Source of the DNA: Ecdyonurus torrentis
Lineage: Eukaryota; Arthropoda; Insecta; Ephemeroptera; Heptageniidae
Length of the DNA: 64,000 nucleotides
NCBI GenBank assembly: GCA_949318235.1
Contig: OX439137.1
Span: forward strand, 9,077,181-9,141,180
Reading direction: 5' to 3'
Part shown: positions 11,069 through 24,713 of the stretch, piece by piece
How positions within the stretch are numbered: the first letter of the stretch is position 1
How the letters are laid out: every line of letters begins with the position of its first letter
The notes under the pieces: model-generated
The model's database searches: none
Told to the model about the DNA's origin: nothing
Seen by the model: only the letters and a program-made list of their open reading frames with translations
Position numbers and translations under genes: made by a program

Positions 11069-11229
11069 TTGACTAATACAGGAACAACTGTTATGAGGCT
11101 GACTATCAGCGATTTTGGTCACATCCGCTTCCGTTTCAACGTACTGCGCATGCGTAAGTCAAAACGGAAGTGGATGTGACTGAAATCGCTTTAAGTCGAC
11201 CTCAAAACAGTTGTTTCTATATTAGTCAA
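11069..11229. mobile_element. family A palindromic MITE
   Basis: A 161-bp near-perfect palindrome. The arms begin TTGACTAATACAGGAACAAC and end with its reverse complement. They pair through GAGGCTGACT, CACATCCGCTTCCGTTT and the centre CTGCGCATGCG. Two other copies are at 25526 and 61144. Confidence 0.88.
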
Positions 11230-13154
11230 TATAATAATAATAAAATTAAAAAGTTATTATAATTTGTTTTAAAATTAAGATTCAAGATATTTCTTTTCAC
11301 AGACACGTTCAGTTGTCATATATTTACTCTAATGCAAAATTAAAGTTTCAAAAATTATATATTTTCAATATATCATAAATAATTTCTCGTATATATTACA
11401 CATATTATAGCGTTGATATTAATTTTCATAATATGCAGTATTATCTACAATTAATGAAGAAATTACTACGCCCATGACATTGGTCTAAAATGTTGTTTAC
11501 TTCAATGTCATTTCAATAAAGTTCTAGTTTCTATAAAAATAATATAAAAATATAGCCCTTACAATCAAGAACGATGTTAATATAAGTAGTATAAATATGA
11601 TTTTAGACCTTATGTATGTTAAAGTGTATTATAAATCATTATATAAAATGTAAATAAAATATTAATGTAGCAAACTAATAAAAGTATATTGACCTTTTGC
11701 ATATGTTTAAGATTTATATTGCATTTTATATGTATTATCAAACATATACAGTAAACTGTTATGTAACTTTGAATTTAATAATTATTTGAACGTGACAATT
11801 AAAATATTATTGATTATATTGATAGGTGTCACTCATTTTAATATTAATATTTTTTTTTTTTAGGTGACAGATTTCTACGATCTCTGAGTGTATGTATGTA
11901 CTGACAATTATTATTATATTTTTATTACCTAAAGTTATTTCAAATGAACTCCTTTTCTATAAATATATAGGTATCAATCGGTCTGTGAAATTTGAGAACA
12001 ATATCCAATTTAGGAACTGCTCGTACTTTAAAAAATGTATATCTCATTTCTCCTACGCTTGAACTTTTTTATTTTTATTTTTTATGATTAAATCAAGATG
12101 AACAAATACCGAGTGCAAAGGTTTTGAAGTTACAATTATTTAAGTTAGTATACCTTTCATGGCTTCGTTTGTTGATAATATTCAGTCTATTAAAAATAAA
12201 AAAATAATAATAAATAATAATAATAAATCGAACAAACGAACGAAAGGAACATACATAAACATTTAAGCTTATTTCTAATACTAAAAGTAGCTTCCATTAA
12301 TTTTTCTTGAATTTTTCTCATATAAGTCATATATAATGAATGCAACGTAATCATGATATTATTTATTTTACAGAGAATTATACTTTATTGCAAAAAGTTT
12401 AATTTAAAATATAATATATATAAAAATGATATATTAAAAACTACAATCAAATATCTTGATATAAAGAAAAGTTTTTTAAAAAATTATATTTTGAATAAAT
12501 TTTCATTTTAGTTTATAATTGATTTAATCCTGTATGTGTGAATATTATTTTAGCTCTCTCCATATTTTCACATGTGAATTAAAAAGTAAAACCAATGCAA
12601 GCCAAAAGCTTTTTCACAAACAAACAAAAAAGCCCAAAAGCGAAAAAGCCATATAAAAGAAGAGTGACAATACATGCATCAAATTACCATAAAGAGACAA
12701 GAAGCAAGGAAACGTAAACCCATGCAATAAAAAAAATAATAAAAAAAAAAAAAAAATCTTATTTACAATCATGTTACGACTGCAGTTTTTTAAGTATCAA
12801 ATAATCTAGAAAACAAATCTCAATTAATTAAATCTTAAAACTAATAAGTGATAACTGATAATATAACTCCATTTTTCTTATAACCTGTTTACATAGTTTA
12901 CATTTATGCATTAAATTTTAATGCATACAAATTAAATGTTTTTTAATAGAAATTTTATGCAATCAAATTAAATAATAACTGTACATTTAATATTTGATCT
13001 ATATTGCTAAAATGACAAAAAAGATCCATTACAAATGTCATGACAACAACAATATTTTCCAGTAAAGGTTACCAGTTTAATTATGGTTTTCTCCCTTTCC
13101 TAAGATAATTTTGCAATATTGAATACTCATAAACACGGCAATGAATTACAGCTT

Positions 13155-13523
13155 AAGGCCCTTGTCAACTTACTTTTTTATCATTTAGAATACTAGATTG
13201 ATAATTACCATACCTTATTATCCGTGAATTAGACACCAACACGTTGATTTTGTATTTATTTTCATTTATTTTTATTTTAAGGATATTTCACGCATCTGAC
13301 GTCACAATGTACCTATGGGACCGTGACAGGGGTAAAGAACTTGAGTGAGAGGCTTAAATTTATCACGTGACCAGAGCGGTGACTGTGATTGGCGGTGGTA
13401 CATTGTGACGTCAGATGCGTGAAATAACCGTCAAAATAAAAATAAATACAAAATCAACGTGTTAGTGTCTAATTCACGGATAATAAGGTATGGTAAATAT
13501 CAATCTAGTATTGACAAGGGCTT
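13155..13523. mobile_element. family F palindromic MITE
   Basis: About 370 bp with arms of more than 120 bp. The left arm includes CCCTTGTCAA, ACTAGATTGATA, ATTACCATACCTTATTATCC, ACACGTTGATTTTGTATT and TGACGTCACAATGTACC; the right arm is its complement. TGACGTCA occurs in both arms (13297-13304 and 13406-13413). A diverged copy is at 52490. Confidence 0.88.
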
Positions 13524-14246
13524 GAATAGTTATTTAAATACTAAAATACTTTCAATGATTTATTAAAAGAAAATTAAATTTCACATAATTTTCTTGCTTT
13601 TCAAAATTGTCTCAAGATTATAAAAAATTTTATATAATTCTTTTTTGTTGTTGTTTTTTGTTACAAAACTTATAATAATAATCGTTATGTATCGATATAT
13701 TTATAATAGAAAATCATGTTTACGGAAGTCATAATATATATATGATAATAATTATAATTAATATTATAATGCATTATAGATTGTTAGCTATAAAAGTAAC
13801 GGGAAACTGATTTAACTCTATAATATATAAGAGAATGAAATCAAAACAATAATTATAATATCTTATCTATATAATATAATTAATTATAGCTAGAATATAA
13901 TAACTCGTTCATTTCCGTATATTGTTCATTCATTTTTTTGATTTTGTCGTCAAATATTAATAAGCAATGTAAAACAATAATATAAATAATTTTCATACGA
14001 CAAAATGTTCTTTATGTATGAACCAACCGATAAGGCGTTGCCTTGGTTGGATATACTGTATCACGTGTTAAAAAAAAAAAAAAAAAAAAATGAACGAATC
14101 AATGAATATTATGGACAGAGAGAGAGAAAAAAAAAATACAATTTTTTTCTTGTTTGTAAGGAGCTGTAATTTAGTTATTATTATTATTTCTTTACTATTA
14201 TTTATTTTATCATTATTATCATTATTTTAAACAGGTTTTTGATATA

Positions 14247-14417
14247 CAGTAAACTCTCGATTTTGTGAAATCACAAAAAGAGACTCAGAAAATGGTCATT
14301 TCACAAAATTGAAATTCTCAAAATCGAGAGCTATAACATTGTGTATATTGAAGTCTGCAGCGAACCCATACTAAGCATTTCACAGAATTAAACTTCACAA
14401 AATAGGGAGTTTACTAG
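14247..14417. mobile_element. pogo/mariner-like MITE
   Basis: 171 bp flanked by TA on both sides (14245-14246 and 14418-14419). Imperfect inverted ends are CAGTAAACTCTCGATTTTG and, reverse-complemented from the right, CTAGTAAACTCCCTATTTTG. An extra internal CTCAAAATCGAGAG mirrors the left end. CAGTAAACTC-type ends and a TA target fit pogo/Tigger-like elements. Confidence 0.7.
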
Positions 14418-14450
14418 TAACACAATTTTTGTTATAAAATTATTTGATAT

Positions 14451-14486
<36 letters not shown>

Positions 14487-14757
14487 GCAAACCTGATTCT
14501 TTTGTAAATTATACTCATATTTTAAGGTGTTGCAGGTGTAAAAACAATTGGACTTATTTTTAATTGACGTTAAGTGCATGTATTTTAGAGTATCTCTCAT
14601 TTAAATATTTTCAGCCTACCAATACAGGAAATAGATAATTTTTTGAAATATATTTTCTGAAATATCACTATTATTTTTTATTCAATTTTATCAGATTTTT
14701 TTAAATTGAAAGTGAATTTTTTTTTTTATAAACAATAGCACTTATGCGCGTTATCAC

Positions 14758-14869
14758 TAATGCTGTTCGTAAACCCTGTTCTCTTGCACCAAAAAATGCG
14801 CATTCCATTTGATTAACCATAGCTGATCGTCATTTTAAGAGCAAAGAACAGGGTTTACAAACAGCATTA
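14758..14869. mobile_element. family G MITE
   Basis: A 112-bp element with 24-bp inverted ends beginning TAATGCTGTTCGTAAACCC and ending GGGTTTACAAACAGCATTA. Its interior has TTGCACCAAAAAATGCGC. Matches 49093-49204 in the opposite orientation. Confidence 0.82.
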
Positions 14870-15080
14870 TACTGTTATCAGTATAATTGGCGATTTTTAT
14901 TGCCTCCCGCCCGTAACTTCGAAATATATATTAAAAATACTTCCTTATAAGCTATGACACAAGAAACAACAAATAAAAATCATGGCAATAAAAATTAAAA
15001 TATTTACTTATATTTACAATATTTAATAAAGAATTTATGTTAAAACATTGGACAGTTGAAGAACATAATAAAGGGTGGTT

Positions 15081-15370
15081 ACATTCATGTTAAAGTCAAA
15101 TACGACATAAGTGAGTAAATAACATGGGGCGGTATGGAAAAACATGACACATTTTGCCAGTTTAAAAAGACTTGACAATTTTTTTGAGAGCATTGATGCT
15201 GTTAACAATTTAAATTAGGTTTTCAAGTATGCGAACAAAAATAATAATGATAATAAAAAAAATACTTATTTTTCAAAGAAAACAGTGAAAACCCACGTTT
15301 GTTCTATGCTAAGCAATGTTATTCGTTGCTCAATTATGGCATCGAAGCGCATTGATTATGACGTTATGGG
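15081..15370 (+). mobile_element. family D element
   Basis: CATTCATGTTAAAGTCAAAT, TTTTGCCAGTTTAAAAAGAC, GAGAGCATTGATGCTGTTAA, AAGCAATGTTATTCGTTGC, ending near GACGTTATGGGC. A GGGTGGTTA lies just left, as in the copy at 34150. Confidence 0.75.
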
Positions 15371-16628
15371 CACATATAGTAAAGTAAATTAAAAACTTCT
15401 TGCGTCAATAATTTTGTTTAAATTGACACAACTGTTGAGATACCCTGGCATACATTTACATATAAGAAAAAAAACAACTTATAGATAGAGATTAGTTTTT
15501 GCCCGATCCGGAAGTCTAGAAAAATTTCTATTATTAACGTCGTAAACCTTCAATCATGAAAATATATGTATGTATATATTATACTGGACTCAAACTATAT
15601 TATATATATTATATAGGATTAAAGATTAATAGTTATTAGAACAATAAATATAAGATTTGAACTGAGACATTTGTATATTAACGCTGTAATTGTGTATCTC
15701 ACACTCTTAAAAAACTATTGCCATAGGCAAAAATTAAAATAAAAAAATCACAAAATACAAAGTCACTTAATAGAGAAGGTAATACAACTTTTTTTTTTTT
15801 TTTTTTTTTTTTTTGATATTTTTATAATAAACAAAAATTTCTTTGATTTTTCGTGTTTTTAATATTTATTACTTAATTTGCGCCTCATTATTACGAATTG
15901 TTTCTTTTTTGCCTATACCGCAAGGACTAAAATTCTTACAGAATAATCTGGTATTAATTGTTATTTCAACTATGCAGGGAAATAAAATAATTATGATTGA
16001 CTGAAGAGTTCGATTTTTGTTAGCGAATAATTGCGATTTAATTTTAACTTTTTGTTTTATAGCAAATTTTTAAAATAAAATAAACACAAAATTTATACAT
16101 TGTTGCTAATTTATTATTACTATTAGTAATGAGTGTTTTAATGTATAAAACATTATAAATAAAATGAGTATTTAAATTTAAACAATAATAATATATATTT
16201 TTAAGAAAACTATTTATACGAAAAGATGAATTTGAATACTTTAAAATTGCAATTACATAATAAAAATTTTAATTGTTTTTTTATGATTATGCAAATTTTA
16301 TGTATGTATAATATTTTCATATCCTTATTGAAATATATAAAATGAATGTATTACCTCTATATTAATGCTACTCTTGGTTAGAAAGCTAGACGGACAAAGT
16401 GACCCCGCAAACGTGTATAGATGTCGGATCCCTGGCGCCAACTTGGAATAACTGGCGCCTTTACACACATGCCCGCGGCCACATAAAAAAAAATATATTT
16501 AATACTTATTTGCTTTCTCAACTTAAACCTTTTATCTCACATTACACTTAAAAAGAACTAAAAAAATATATAAAATAATAATAAAATAGAATTGTAATAC
16601 TTGCGTTCATCACATGACAAAACAAATG

Positions 16629-16670
<42 letters not shown>
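16629..16670. repeat. poly-A tract (42 bp)
   Basis: An uninterrupted run of A, one of the longest homopolymers in the window. Confidence 0.97.
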
Positions 16671-16672
<2 letters not shown>

Positions 16673-16775
16673 TTCATATCTATATCAATTTTCTTTCCGC
16701 AATATTTAATCTGTATAAGTACTGCATTGAGTCCTAGAATATTATAGTTTTTATTTATTATACTATAGGATTTAT

Positions 16776-17070
16776 GCATTCATGTTAAAATCAACGCCAT
16801 GTTGGATAACTAATTAACATGGGTGTCATAGGAAAATAACTCATTTTGCCAGTTTAAAAACACTATGCAATATTTTTGAGAGCATTGATGCTGTAAATAT
16901 AATGTTGAATTATTATCTCAAGTATATATGAGAAAAATAACCAAAAATTAACCGATTTCCCATAAAGAAATTTGGCTTAAATGAAGTTTGTCTTATGGTG
17001 AGCAATGTTATTCACTACTCCAGTATGGCCTCCAAGCGCATTAAATTTGACGTCATCCGCATACACACTA
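16776..17070 (+). mobile_element. family D element
   Basis: GCATTCATGTTAAAATCAAC, TTTTGCCAGTTTAAAAACAC, GAGAGCATTGATGCTGTAAA, GAGCAATGTTATTCACTAC, ending near TTTGACGTCATCCGCATACA. Third copy, about 1.7 kb from the second and in the same orientation. Confidence 0.75.
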
Positions 17071-19250
17071 TACCTTCAAGAGTTTTTTGATTATTTACTT
17101 TGATCAATTTGTCGTTTTTTATTATTATTATTTTATACTGTATATGTGTTTTTTTAAGAGTCTCAAATTTGAAAATAAATTATTTTACACTCCTTATGTC
17201 TATACGAAGGAACTATTAATAGAATTAGCAGGTAGTTTTTATTTAATTTATTTTTGAAAGTAAAAAAATGACGCCACGGGCGTTAAATTTGTCCTATACC
17301 CACATGCATGGCGTCATTTTTCGATTTTTAAAAATTAATTAAAAAATTTTACAAAGTGAACCCAAAAATAAGACATTCGAATAGAAATCAATTTAATTAA
17401 TTTAATTTGTCTTCTTTTAGAGACCTCCTATTTTTATTTTATTTCATTATTATTATTTGTATGTATTTTTGGTCTTCCTCATTGCTCTGAAAAGCCCGAA
17501 AAAAATTATGGGGGAAAAAAAAAACGCTCTAAAAATTGTTATGTTAATTGAGACGTATATCAGAATCTTGGGTTTTTTATTTTGAAAAGGTTTGTATATT
17601 AAGATTCACTCTGAATGCTCATTCCAGTTTAAAAAAATTTCATTATTTTTATGTAAAAATTATACAATACAAATTTTTTCAATAATTAATAATAAGTCCT
17701 TTTCCCTGCTTTAATTTCTATTCAAAGTCAATTATTTAAATTAAATTTCTGTAACATGTACGGAAGAATATATAAGAAGTTATATCATATAATCTATCAA
17801 TAAACATATTTTTATTGTTAAATTTTGTATGAATATATTGATCTATATTCAACTATTGATCATTGCCTGCAAATTTATTTGTTCTAAATCCGATCGAAAA
17901 TATACATTTTTGTTATCTGGGCTTTTTTTTTTAAATATATATATATATTGATAAGCTTTGAAAGCTTTTATTAATAAAAACTAATAAACTGTTAAAAAAT
18001 TTATTGTATTTAAGCAATGTTAAACATCTTTAGTTTTTGCAAAATTTTATTTGATTACGCAATGTATATAAAATAATATATTTTTTCAGTGTAATGCGTA
18101 AGACAACCCACCTGCCTTTCTTATTTAAATAAAATAATACGTATATATGTTTTTTTTATATATCTTTTTTAATGATGTAATGAATACAAATAGTCCATTA
18201 AAACTTTGTTCTTATTGCAAATAAAACTATACAGAAAAAAAATGTGTGTCTTAATTTGTAAAATATAACCTTCGCTATCTCTATAATTTATGTATATACG
18301 ATTGTGTTATATTAGATGTCTTTAAATACTCAATTTTTACCTTTTGAATTTTAGTATTTATGAAGTGGAGAACGTAGTGTTCTAAAAATCTAAGAAATTT
18401 TCTTTGCAAACCTATAGATATAAAAGATATTAAAAATAAATAAAAATTAAAACTATAAAAGTAGAAATTATAGAGAACTTATCTAAAATCATCATAATAA
18501 CGTTTATTCCTTTGTTTTCCATTGCCATTAGTTTATTTTCATTGATTTTTTACTGTCCCATAGGCTTCATAGTATAATATTAGCAAGAAGTTAAAACAAG
18601 AGTTGGTCTTGTCATGTTTAAAATTTATGAACAATAATCAAAATTAATTGAAACAAATGTTTCAATTAGTCGTTCACAATTAGTTGTGAATTGCTTTTAT
18701 ACTGTTTATTATACTGGCGAAGTTGTTAAGTTTATTTATAAATATTGCACATTTTTCTTCTTACTTTTCTATATAGTTTCAACAACAAAAAATGATTGAT
18801 TTTCTAACGACTATTTTTCAGTAGATATCTTTTCTGAAAACTGTAACTGTCCATTAAACTATAATCAATTGTTAATCGCAAAACAAAAACGTGCATTCAT
18901 TTGCAAAGGTACATTATAATTTCATTTATGTTTTCTGGGGTATAAGGTATCATAACGAGGCTATATCAGAGGCTCCTTTATAACACTCAAAGCAAACAGC
19001 ACAGGGATAAAAATGCGGGACAGTTCCCTTCTTTTTTTTTTTTTTTTTTTTTTTTTCTTTGAACATTGACAAAAGCAAAAATGCCCATGCTTAATTTCAG
19101 TGATAAATTAGCTATATAGCATGACTTATTTATTTTGGGAATATAAGTATCATGCTGAATTTTAAATAATATTTTAACAGGGGGGCTTGCGTATAGTATG
19201 GGCAAGTATATTATACGTATATATAAAGTGAATATCCCCCTATATAAAAT

Positions 19251-19273
19251 TCTAAGTTGTTAGCTTAAGCTCT

Positions 19274-19308
<35 letters not shown>

Positions 19309-19400
19309 CATTTTATGAATTGATAATATGATAATCTAGCAAGAATAAATGATTATATAAATTTTTATAAAACAGAGCTTACCAACAACATAAAAGCTAT
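19251..19400. repeat. short inverted repeat around a T tract
   Basis: GTTGTTAGCTTAAGCTCTGT on the left and ACAGAGCTTACCAACAAC on the right flank a 45-bp poly-T and about 60 bp of AT-rich sequence. It may be the end of a palindromic element. GC-richer sequence with CCCCC/GGGGG blocks follows to about 19635. Confidence 0.5.
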
Positions 19401-20090
19401 TTAGGTTTAGCACCCCAAAATTTTGACTCCATCAATAAAATTAAAGGGTACAAAATTCCACATTAAAAGCCTGGTGTATATATATATAAATAAAAAAAAA
19501 AGTTTTAAAGGCACCCCATGCTAAAATTACAAATTTAGGGGATATATAATCTTACCTGGGGTGCCTAGTTGTGGGGGTAAAATATCCCCCAGAAGTTCTG
19601 GGGGAGGTTGTATCCCCCCCGCGTTGAAACCAGCTGATGAATTCAGCAGCAGAAACAAACGCAGAGAGACTAATAATAATAATGAGAGACACATATTCTC
19701 GATTGCTACATAATATATTTATGTAGTATATATATATACGACGTTTTTTTATGTAACAAAATAATATAATAGTATATCATTAATAAAAATGTAGCACACA
19801 CTTTTTTTTTTTTTTTTTTTTATAAAATATTAATTTATATGCATGCTTTTAATTTATTTATTTATATATTTTTGTGTTTAAATTGTTGCATGCATTTTAA
19901 TTTTAAAGTTTTTAATTTTAATTTATATGTTTTATTATGTATATAGGGAACATTTCACTTTTAAAATTTTTTTCTTCTTTTTTGAAAGAATTTTAGCTCA
20001 GATATATACGATTTTTATTTTATGTAATATTTTCATTTATTTATTTTGTAATTTTATATTTCACTTCTATTTAGAATTGTTTTTAAAGTA

Positions 20091-20191
20091 CTCTGATCCC
20101 AAATAAATCTGACCGCTTGCGTTAAAGTTTCCCCATATATTTAACATTTGGAGAGATTAACGATTCGGTCAGATTTTTTCGGGACCTGGGC
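20091..20191. mobile_element. family I MITE
   Basis: About 100 bp next to a TA. Imperfect inverted ends are CCCAAATAAATCTGACCG and CGGTCAGATTTTTTCGGG. Its interior GCGTTAAAGTTTCCCCATAT is shared with 41005-41104. Confidence 0.75.
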
Positions 20192-20680
20192 ATACGTATA
20201 TTCCGGTTTTGGTGTATTTTTCATAACTATGTCAACTATCAGAAAACCTTTGAAAATATTTGAAAATAGCATATTTTGTGAAAAAATTAATATCTGACAC
20301 CTATCTGGCAAGTTGATCCAATATAGCTGGGCTTTATTAAAAAAATAATAATAAAAAAAGAATAAACGTCAACCAACTTCCTGCGTTATTTGCGATATTT
20401 AAAATAAAAATGAATGAAATAATCGCGAAATCAAAATGACTTTTATACTGATTCATTATTTATATATATGAATCATTTTTAATTTAATTTTTTTTACTTT
20501 TTATAATATAAATCATCTTAATAATATAATAAAAGTCATGTAATTACATTTATATAATTAATTATTCATTACAATATTCTAAGAAAATGATGTACTAATT
20601 AAATACGTAATATTTTATTTATTATTACATTTTATTTATATATGTTGTGTTTATGATATAGTATTATGTTGAATCATTAT

Positions 20681-20681
<1 letters not shown>

Positions 20682-20769
<88 letters not shown>
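20682..20769. repeat. (GA)n microsatellite
   Basis: A perfect run of 88 bp; the minus-strand Leu-Ser frame over it is an artefact. Confidence 0.98.
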
Positions 20770-20770
<1 letters not shown>

Positions 20771-22964
20771 CGGTGTGAAAGAAAAGATAATAAAATAATG
20801 AAAAGGAAACGAATCATTATTTCTTGTGGTTTTTTAATAACAGTGGACGACTTATTAGTATTATATTTCTCTATGTGTATAATATATATTTTTTTATTAA
20901 CTATTGTTTGATGCAATGGATTAAATTATATATGATAATGTTTCAACAGTTAATTTTTAATTTCATACACATGCTTTTACGTCCTTTTGAAATTATAACA
21001 AATAATTTTGTTTCTCTTCTTGGATCTAATTAAAATTGTTTCTTTCTTTATTGTTTTTCTATTTTAATGTTTTATAAAATAATGTATAAATTTTGATTTA
21101 TTTAATTTATGTATGTAAATTTTATGTAAAATGCCTTCGTCTTCTCCCTCAATGAGTTCAAAATTTTAAACAGTTTCAGGTGACATGTAAAAATGACATG
21201 TAGGGTATTGTATGTTATAGTGAAGAGCAGAGCAGGTTTTGAAAGGTTTTCATTTTTAATGTATTTTCATTTTTTATTTAGAGTATTATAGTTTGAATTA
21301 AAATTTAATTTCATTTTCGGTACGTGTAATGAATAATTAGCTTTTTTATTTATTTATTTTATTCACGTTGAAGTTAAAATTAATTATATTTATGTGTTGA
21401 ACGCAATACATTTCAAGATTTTTTTTTAATCAGTTTTTTTTTCTGTATGAAAGTTAATTTTCCTCTTAAGTTAAGCGTTTATACCAAATTGAAATATACA
21501 AATCCCCCTTTCCCTCCCCCTCCCCCTCCCCCTCCCTTTTTTTTTTTTTTTTTTTTTTTTTTTGTGATAGTACTTCTGATTTATACACTCTTGAAGTTAA
21601 ATAACCTAAAACATCAACAAGTTTCGATTTGTTTAGTCTACGCTCCAGAACAAAGGAAAAAAAAGTAGTTACAGCAGTGACGAGAAATGAGGGTTAAAAA
21701 CTAAATTACAGATCTCATGTACTCAATGACGTATATCGTTAAATACTCGCATATAAATAAAATATAATAAATAAATAAACTAAATTGAAGACACTTAGGA
21801 TTTTAGATATTAGAATTGAGCTATATAATTTTTTTCCCCAACATAGAATTATTAATGAATACCATATAAGTTATATTAAAAGTCAATACTATGAGTATAA
21901 TTAAGTAGTGATTATAGCAATAACGGATATAGTTTGCATAATATATACGTTTTATAGTATTTTTATTTTCATTGTAGTATTTATTTATTAAATATTTTTA
22001 TTAATCATTATATTTTTATAGTTTCAATTTATTATTTATACCTATTAATATAAACATTTTTAATTTCTTTTTATTATACCTAATATGATAAATATTATAA
22101 TTTATAATTATTGTTTACTTATTTAATTTACAATATGCACGTTGAATTCATATAAAACTCGCGGTATTTCCTTTTCAAGTTGTTTAATATGCTTTTTATA
22201 ATCTTTTCTTATTATTATTATTTTTTTATTTAACGTGTGCTGACTTGTAAATTTTATTCAATTTATACAAATAAAAATCATTGATTTAATTCATAAAATT
22301 AATATATTTAATGAACAGGTGCACTCTGATAATTTAATTCAACAAATGGATTTAAAAAAAAAAATGATTGGAAACGGGAACAATAAAAGACCCTGAATAT
22401 AACGTAAATCGTGAATTGATTTTTAATTAAATTTAAATGCAATTTTTGCAGTTAAAATTTTATCTTTTGTTTATTTCAAGCGCAATGTTGATTTTTATTG
22501 TATAAAAAAAAATGAACTTGATTTCATTCATTCATTGAATATTAAAAACTTAAACTTATTATATTTCTATACACAATACATTTCCTCTATTCATTATTCA
22601 ATCAGCTCCTCAATATAAATATCTTTATGGTTTATAACCTGAACAATTAATTTTTTTTCTATTATACTTTAAATTCCATAAAGTTTTTTTTTTTTTTTTT
22701 TTTTAGGTGCATTTAAATATTATTGAGTTTTTAATTGTGTTGCACGGTGAGATAATTTTGATACTATCACTTGCAATTTTTATAATTTTGACCGATAATT
22801 TTGCCCAATTACCTTTACTCATATCAAAGCACGTTTACAAAAATCAGTGCCATATAAGGTAAAACAATTATTACGCAAAACTGTGTCCAATATGTAAAAT
22901 ATGTCTTCTATATATTCTTTTAGAAAAGTACCCATTTCCAATCTCCATTTGTTTATAAATATAT

Positions 22965-23299
22965 TAAAGGAATAGACCAGAAGAAAACATCAACATTTTT
23001 ATCACAAAACACTTGATGGGACTTCTTAAATAACTTTTAATTTGTCTCAAAACGCAACTGTAGTGATCAGAAAATTTCTATTTATGCAACCCTCACAACA
23101 TTTTTATTGTACTAATTTATGTATGTTTCTGACGTCAGAAACATGAATAGTCACTCAAATTGCATACTTAACAGTATTTTCACGCTCTCTCGTGGGGCTA
23201 CATTAACATTCTGGTAAAAATTGTCATCAGTTTTGAATATCCCATTTCGTGTTTATTCATTAAAAAACACATGTTGTTTTATGTGGTCTAAGGCTTTAA
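22965..23299 (-). mobile_element. family C element
   Basis: Inverted relative to the other three copies. It starts TTAAAGGAATAGACCAG, contains ACAAAACACTTGATGGGAC and TGACGTCAGAAACATG (TGACGTCA at 23130-23137), and ends TTATGTGGTCTAAGGCTTTAA. Both ends carry TTAA. Confidence 0.82.
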
Positions 23300-24147
23300 C
23301 AACGATAAAAGCACTTTAACATGTTTATTTATGTATATTATGTATTTATATATATTAAAAGCTTATTTAAAACAAATACGCATCAATTATCATTATATTT
23401 ATATATATATAAGCAGAAACCGGAATTACGCATTGATTATTTTATAATGTATAATATAAATAAAAACAAAATAGGTATATAGTAATGCCTTACATTTCTA
23501 TATCAAGAACATTTAATAAAACCTATAAAACTGTATTTTATGTTAATTTTATTTACAATTTATAATATAAGAAAATCTTGTTTATTTTTATTATTATATT
23601 TTATTTTAAATCATGCAGCATGCAAAAGATATAGAAAAAAATTATTATTAAAGAATAAGATTTATTTACATTTATTTATAAGTGTGGCAATTTATGGTCC
23701 TTTATTTATTTTATTTATCATGCATTTTTTCATCTGTCGCAATTTTTTTTCTACGTATATATTTTTATTTATTTAATTAATTAAAGCAACTACTTCTACA
23801 ATATTTCTATAAACGAAAGCACATTCTATATTTCTACTCTAATATATCTAACTACAAGATTATTATGATCTATATTTTGTACACGTCACCAATGTCTATA
23901 ATATTATATAATAAGTGCAATATTATTTTGTTCTTTTTTTTTTTCAGTGTAGACAGTTCTTAAAATTATGTGCAGGTTTGAAATTTAAAGCATTGATTAC
24001 TATATATTCTATAATTATACAGATTTTACAAATGATTATTTTACTTTAATTTTAGACTATACAGTATACATGTCACTAAATTATATAAAATAAACAATGA
24101 TTTTGAATAGAAAGACATTAAAAAAATCCTTTATGCTCAACAACATG

Positions 24148-24181
<34 letters not shown>

Positions 24182-24713
24182 CACGAGACTAAAAGAGCAA
24201 AAATAATATGAATTAATCCCAAACCACGGTTGTATTGTCGTAGAAGGGCATAGAAAAAAAAAATCAGATAATTCAATTTTAATAATTCACAATAATATTA
24301 ATTAATGATAATCATATTATTCAGATATTCAATATCGTCTCAGCATTGAAATTGCTTCGATCGATTGCCCGATTTAAATCGACTGAGGATTTTTGAGTTG
24401 AATATATGCGTGAAGCTTATATGAGAAAACTATTAATTGATGTTGCCTTTCAAAAATATACATTATCTCTGATACGTTTGCAAAAAAAATAAACGTCATG
24501 CACCATCATGTTCATGGAAATAATGAAGTAACATTTAGAAAATTTAATTGATGCAGTAATTAAATTTAACGTAAAATAATCTCAAAATAAGGTTTTATCA
24601 TTAAGTAATCAATGCCTTAAATAATAATAATCAAAATCTATTTTAATACCCTGCACCGAAGCATAAAAAAATAATACTATATAATATAAAAATAAAGCGA
24701 AAAAGATACTCAC

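Larger units (their letters stand above)
6678..24713 (-). other. SMOC: 18-kb SMOC intron between EC1 and TY2
   Basis: The largest visible intron, separating the first Kazal-TY-EC half of the protein from the TY2-EC2 half. No exon of any other gene is recognisable on either strand. It holds family B copies (6764, 10133, 10407), E (8573), H (9029), K (9262), D (9430, 15081, 16776), A (11069), F (13155), G (14758), I (20091) and C (22965), a pogo-like element (14247), and many poly-A/T and (GA)n tracts. Stretches 17.1-19.2 kb, 19.7-20.0 kb, 20.8-22.9 kb and 23.3-24.7 kb contain only AT-rich sequence and homopolymers that I can see. Confidence 0.85.

Noticed and set aside
20680..20916. Leu-Ser-rich open frame
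   Set aside because: It arises from a (GA)n tract. The same applies to frames at 36323-36541, 42172-42450, 58089-58428 and 63079-63264.
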